The notes under the pieces are model-generated. The model was not told where the DNA came from and searched no databases. It saw nothing but the letters and a program-made list of their open reading frames with translations. Both the position numbers and the translations under genes were made by a program. Below, in pieces: positions 28,002 through 28,749 of a stretch of DNA of 28,749 nucleotides. How positions within the stretch are numbered: the stretch's first letter is position 1; the number at the start of each line of letters is the position of its first letter. Location: NCBI GenBank assembly GCA_016296065.1, contig JAEDKA010000049.1, positions 1 to 28,749 of the forward strand, in the 5' to 3' direction. This DNA comes from Kiritimatiellia bacterium (GTDB taxonomy: Bacteria; Verrucomicrobiota; Kiritimatiellia; RFP12; UBA1067).

Positions 28002-28031
28002 ATTGTACCAAAGTTCAGTATTGCGTTTCAA
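28002..28031 (-). promoter_or_regulatory. Promoter of the GH92 fusion gene
   Basis: TTGAAA (28031-28026) lies 18 bases before TACAAT (28007-28002) on the minus strand, giving a leader of about 80 bases to the ATG. Twelve bases further upstream, acctgtataccaaa (28043-28056 on the plus strand) resembles the distal end of the 45-base element (acctgtctataccaaa at 19058-19073), with a two-base difference in length. This is a partial match only. Confidence 0.6.
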
Positions 28032-28100
28032 CCCTCGATGCGACCTGTATACCAAATTTTTCACGTCCTTTTGGCCAATGACTGGCGGACAGCAACCGCC

Positions 28101-28122
28101 GTCACTTATTGCAATATGTGAC
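28101..28122. promoter_or_regulatory. 22-base palindrome upstream of the GH92 promoter
   Basis: The segment starting gtcacttattgc and ending atatgtgac is palindromic at all but one base pair. Its core ttattgcaata is identical to the palindrome at 19096-19107 upstream of the SGNH promoter. It lies about 70 bases upstream of the -35 box, so an activator or remote operator site is plausible. Confidence 0.4.
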
Positions 28123-28162
28123 CGGGAGAGCAACGGTAAACAGCAGAATGAAACGGTTTACA

Positions 28163-28425
28163 AAACGCCTTCGCTACCGCTGCGGCCTATGCTTCGCGCT
28201 CCTCAACCGTCCGCATCCGACACTGCGAGGCGGTCTCTCACATGGAGACGCGGCGAGACGCCGCATCTCCTTGAGTCGCCAGACCGCTCACAACCTCCTT
28301 GACAAGACATATCCTCCCAAACTCCGAAACTCCCAACAGCGAAAGCAACCATATAGCGGCGGTTGAAAAACGCGAAGCACAAGGCGAAGTGGTAACGAAG
28401 CCCCTTTGCCAACCATCGGAGTTGA
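28163..28425. repeat. Intergenic repeat element, copy B, with terminal inverted repeats
   Basis: No gene is visible. The right end (28361-28400, cggttgaaaaacgcgaagc then gaagtggtaacgaag) occurs inverted at the left end (28163-28207). Between them sits a strong nested fold: outer arms gcggtct (28230-28236) and agaccgc (28281-28287), and inner 12-base arms ggagacgcggcg (28244-28255) and cgccgcatctcc (28259-28270) across a 3-base loop. The right end continues into aaccatcggagtt, also present in copy A at 23061-23073. The structure fits a miniature inverted-repeat element or a structured RNA. Confidence 0.55.
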
Positions 28426-28456
28426 AGAAACAACGGGGCCCGGTATTATACAATCC

Positions 28457-28648
28457 CTACTCGGACTCCATGTCCTTCGGCGCGACGTAGCCGCGAAACA
28501 GATGGGAACTGTCTACCGTGGAAGGCAGCTGCCTCAGATAATCCGCAGTTTCGGGATTGTCGTGGGCGAACTGCAGAAGCGCCCACACGACCATGCGTTT
28601 TGCCTCGTCTGCCTATATCGACATATCTTTTCGCGCCACGTATTCCAT
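28457..28648 (-). pseudogene. Decayed small frame with in-frame TAG
   Basis: Reading from an ATG at 28648, eleven codons (MEYVARKDMSI) are followed by a TAG at 28615-28613. The same frame then continues for 51 codons (ADEAKRMVVWALLQF ... GYVAPKDMESE) to a stop at 28457. A start at 28594 (MVVWALLQF, with GAGG upstream) would give a 45-residue peptide. The words YVARKDM and YVAPKDM at the two ends suggest an internal duplication. The composition is protein-like, but I recognise no family. It may be the tail of a broken gene or a genuine small gene. Confidence 0.3.
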
Positions 28649-28651
28649 TAG

Positions 28652-28749
28652 TTAAACTTTTGTTTCATCGCCTTGCTGTCTGAGAACTGCACACGTCTCG
28701 AACCAATGCAGGTAGATGTTCGACAGCAACGGGGAGATTACTCCGCCCT
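28652..28749 (-). pseudogene. Fragment of a group II intron reverse transcriptase/maturase
   Basis: From the window edge the minus strand reads GGVISPLLSNIYLHWFE, the signature block of group II intron reverse transcriptases that normally follows PQ and precedes the YADD active site. After 31 codons a TAA at 28654-28652 ends the frame before any YADD motif, so the encoded enzyme cannot be functional as read. The N-terminal part lies outside the window. A frameshifted remnant is possible: RYVDI appears in another frame shortly after, but this is weak. Confidence 0.65.

Noticed and set aside
28445..28450. TATAAT on the minus strand after the decayed frame
   Set aside because: No acceptable -35 box lies 16-18 bases upstream and no gene starts downstream.

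Overview
The window is GC-rich bacterial DNA (roughly 60% by eye) in which every protein gene I accept lies on the minus strand. The gene content suggests a member of the PVC group, most likely a gut-type Kiritimatiellota or a relative. The reasons are very large secreted proteins built from DUF2341, LamG, CotH, lamin-tail and chitobiase-C-terminal-type domains, an exported GH92/flavoprotein, and a YfbK-like VWA protein coupled to a sigma-like gene. This assignment is an inference from gene style; no rRNA is present.

Layout, read along the minus strand from right to left. (1) 28749-28080: remnant of a group II intron reverse transcriptase, a decayed frame, and a structured repeat element. (2) 28031-23186: a promoter and a 1576-residue secreted fusion of two FAD-oxidoreductase modules, a helical repeat region and a GH92 alpha-mannosidase, followed by two hairpins. 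(3) 23110-22440: a 755-base gap with a second copy of the repeat element, a run of tiny hairpins, inverted repeats and a strong promoter. (4) 22430-19174: a sigma-like regulator overlapping by 4 bases a membrane-anchored VWA protein, closed by a terminator at 19117-19139. (5) 19074-9369: an operon of an SGNH hydrolase with two DUF2341/LamG units and a 2102-residue CotH-kinase/beta-solenoid protein, 14 bases apart. (6) 9349-5480: a parallel-beta-helix/DUF2341/LamG protein whose promoter carries the same 45-base element as the SGNH operon. (7) 5444-4575: a TcdA-like tRNA-modifying enzyme with a promoter that predicts a nearly leaderless mRNA. (8) 4570-4200: REP-like palindromes and direct repeats. 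(9) 4183-125: dnaK, groES and groEL with unusual hairpin-forming spacers and a strong terminator at 69-100.

How the genes may work together. The chaperones and TcdA are housekeeping. The three giant secreted proteins share modules, near-identical DNA segments and (two of them) a promoter element, so they look like a co-regulated surface set for binding or processing glycans. The flavoprotein-GH92 fusion fits alpha-mannoside use, and its promoter contains part of the same element. The sigma-like/VWA pair could be a trans-envelope regulator, but nothing in the sequence proves that it controls the secreted genes.

The most novel-looking items are the FAD-FAD-helical-GH92 fusion, the shared 45-base promoter element, and the sigma-like/VWA pair with an unfamiliar cytoplasmic N-terminal domain.
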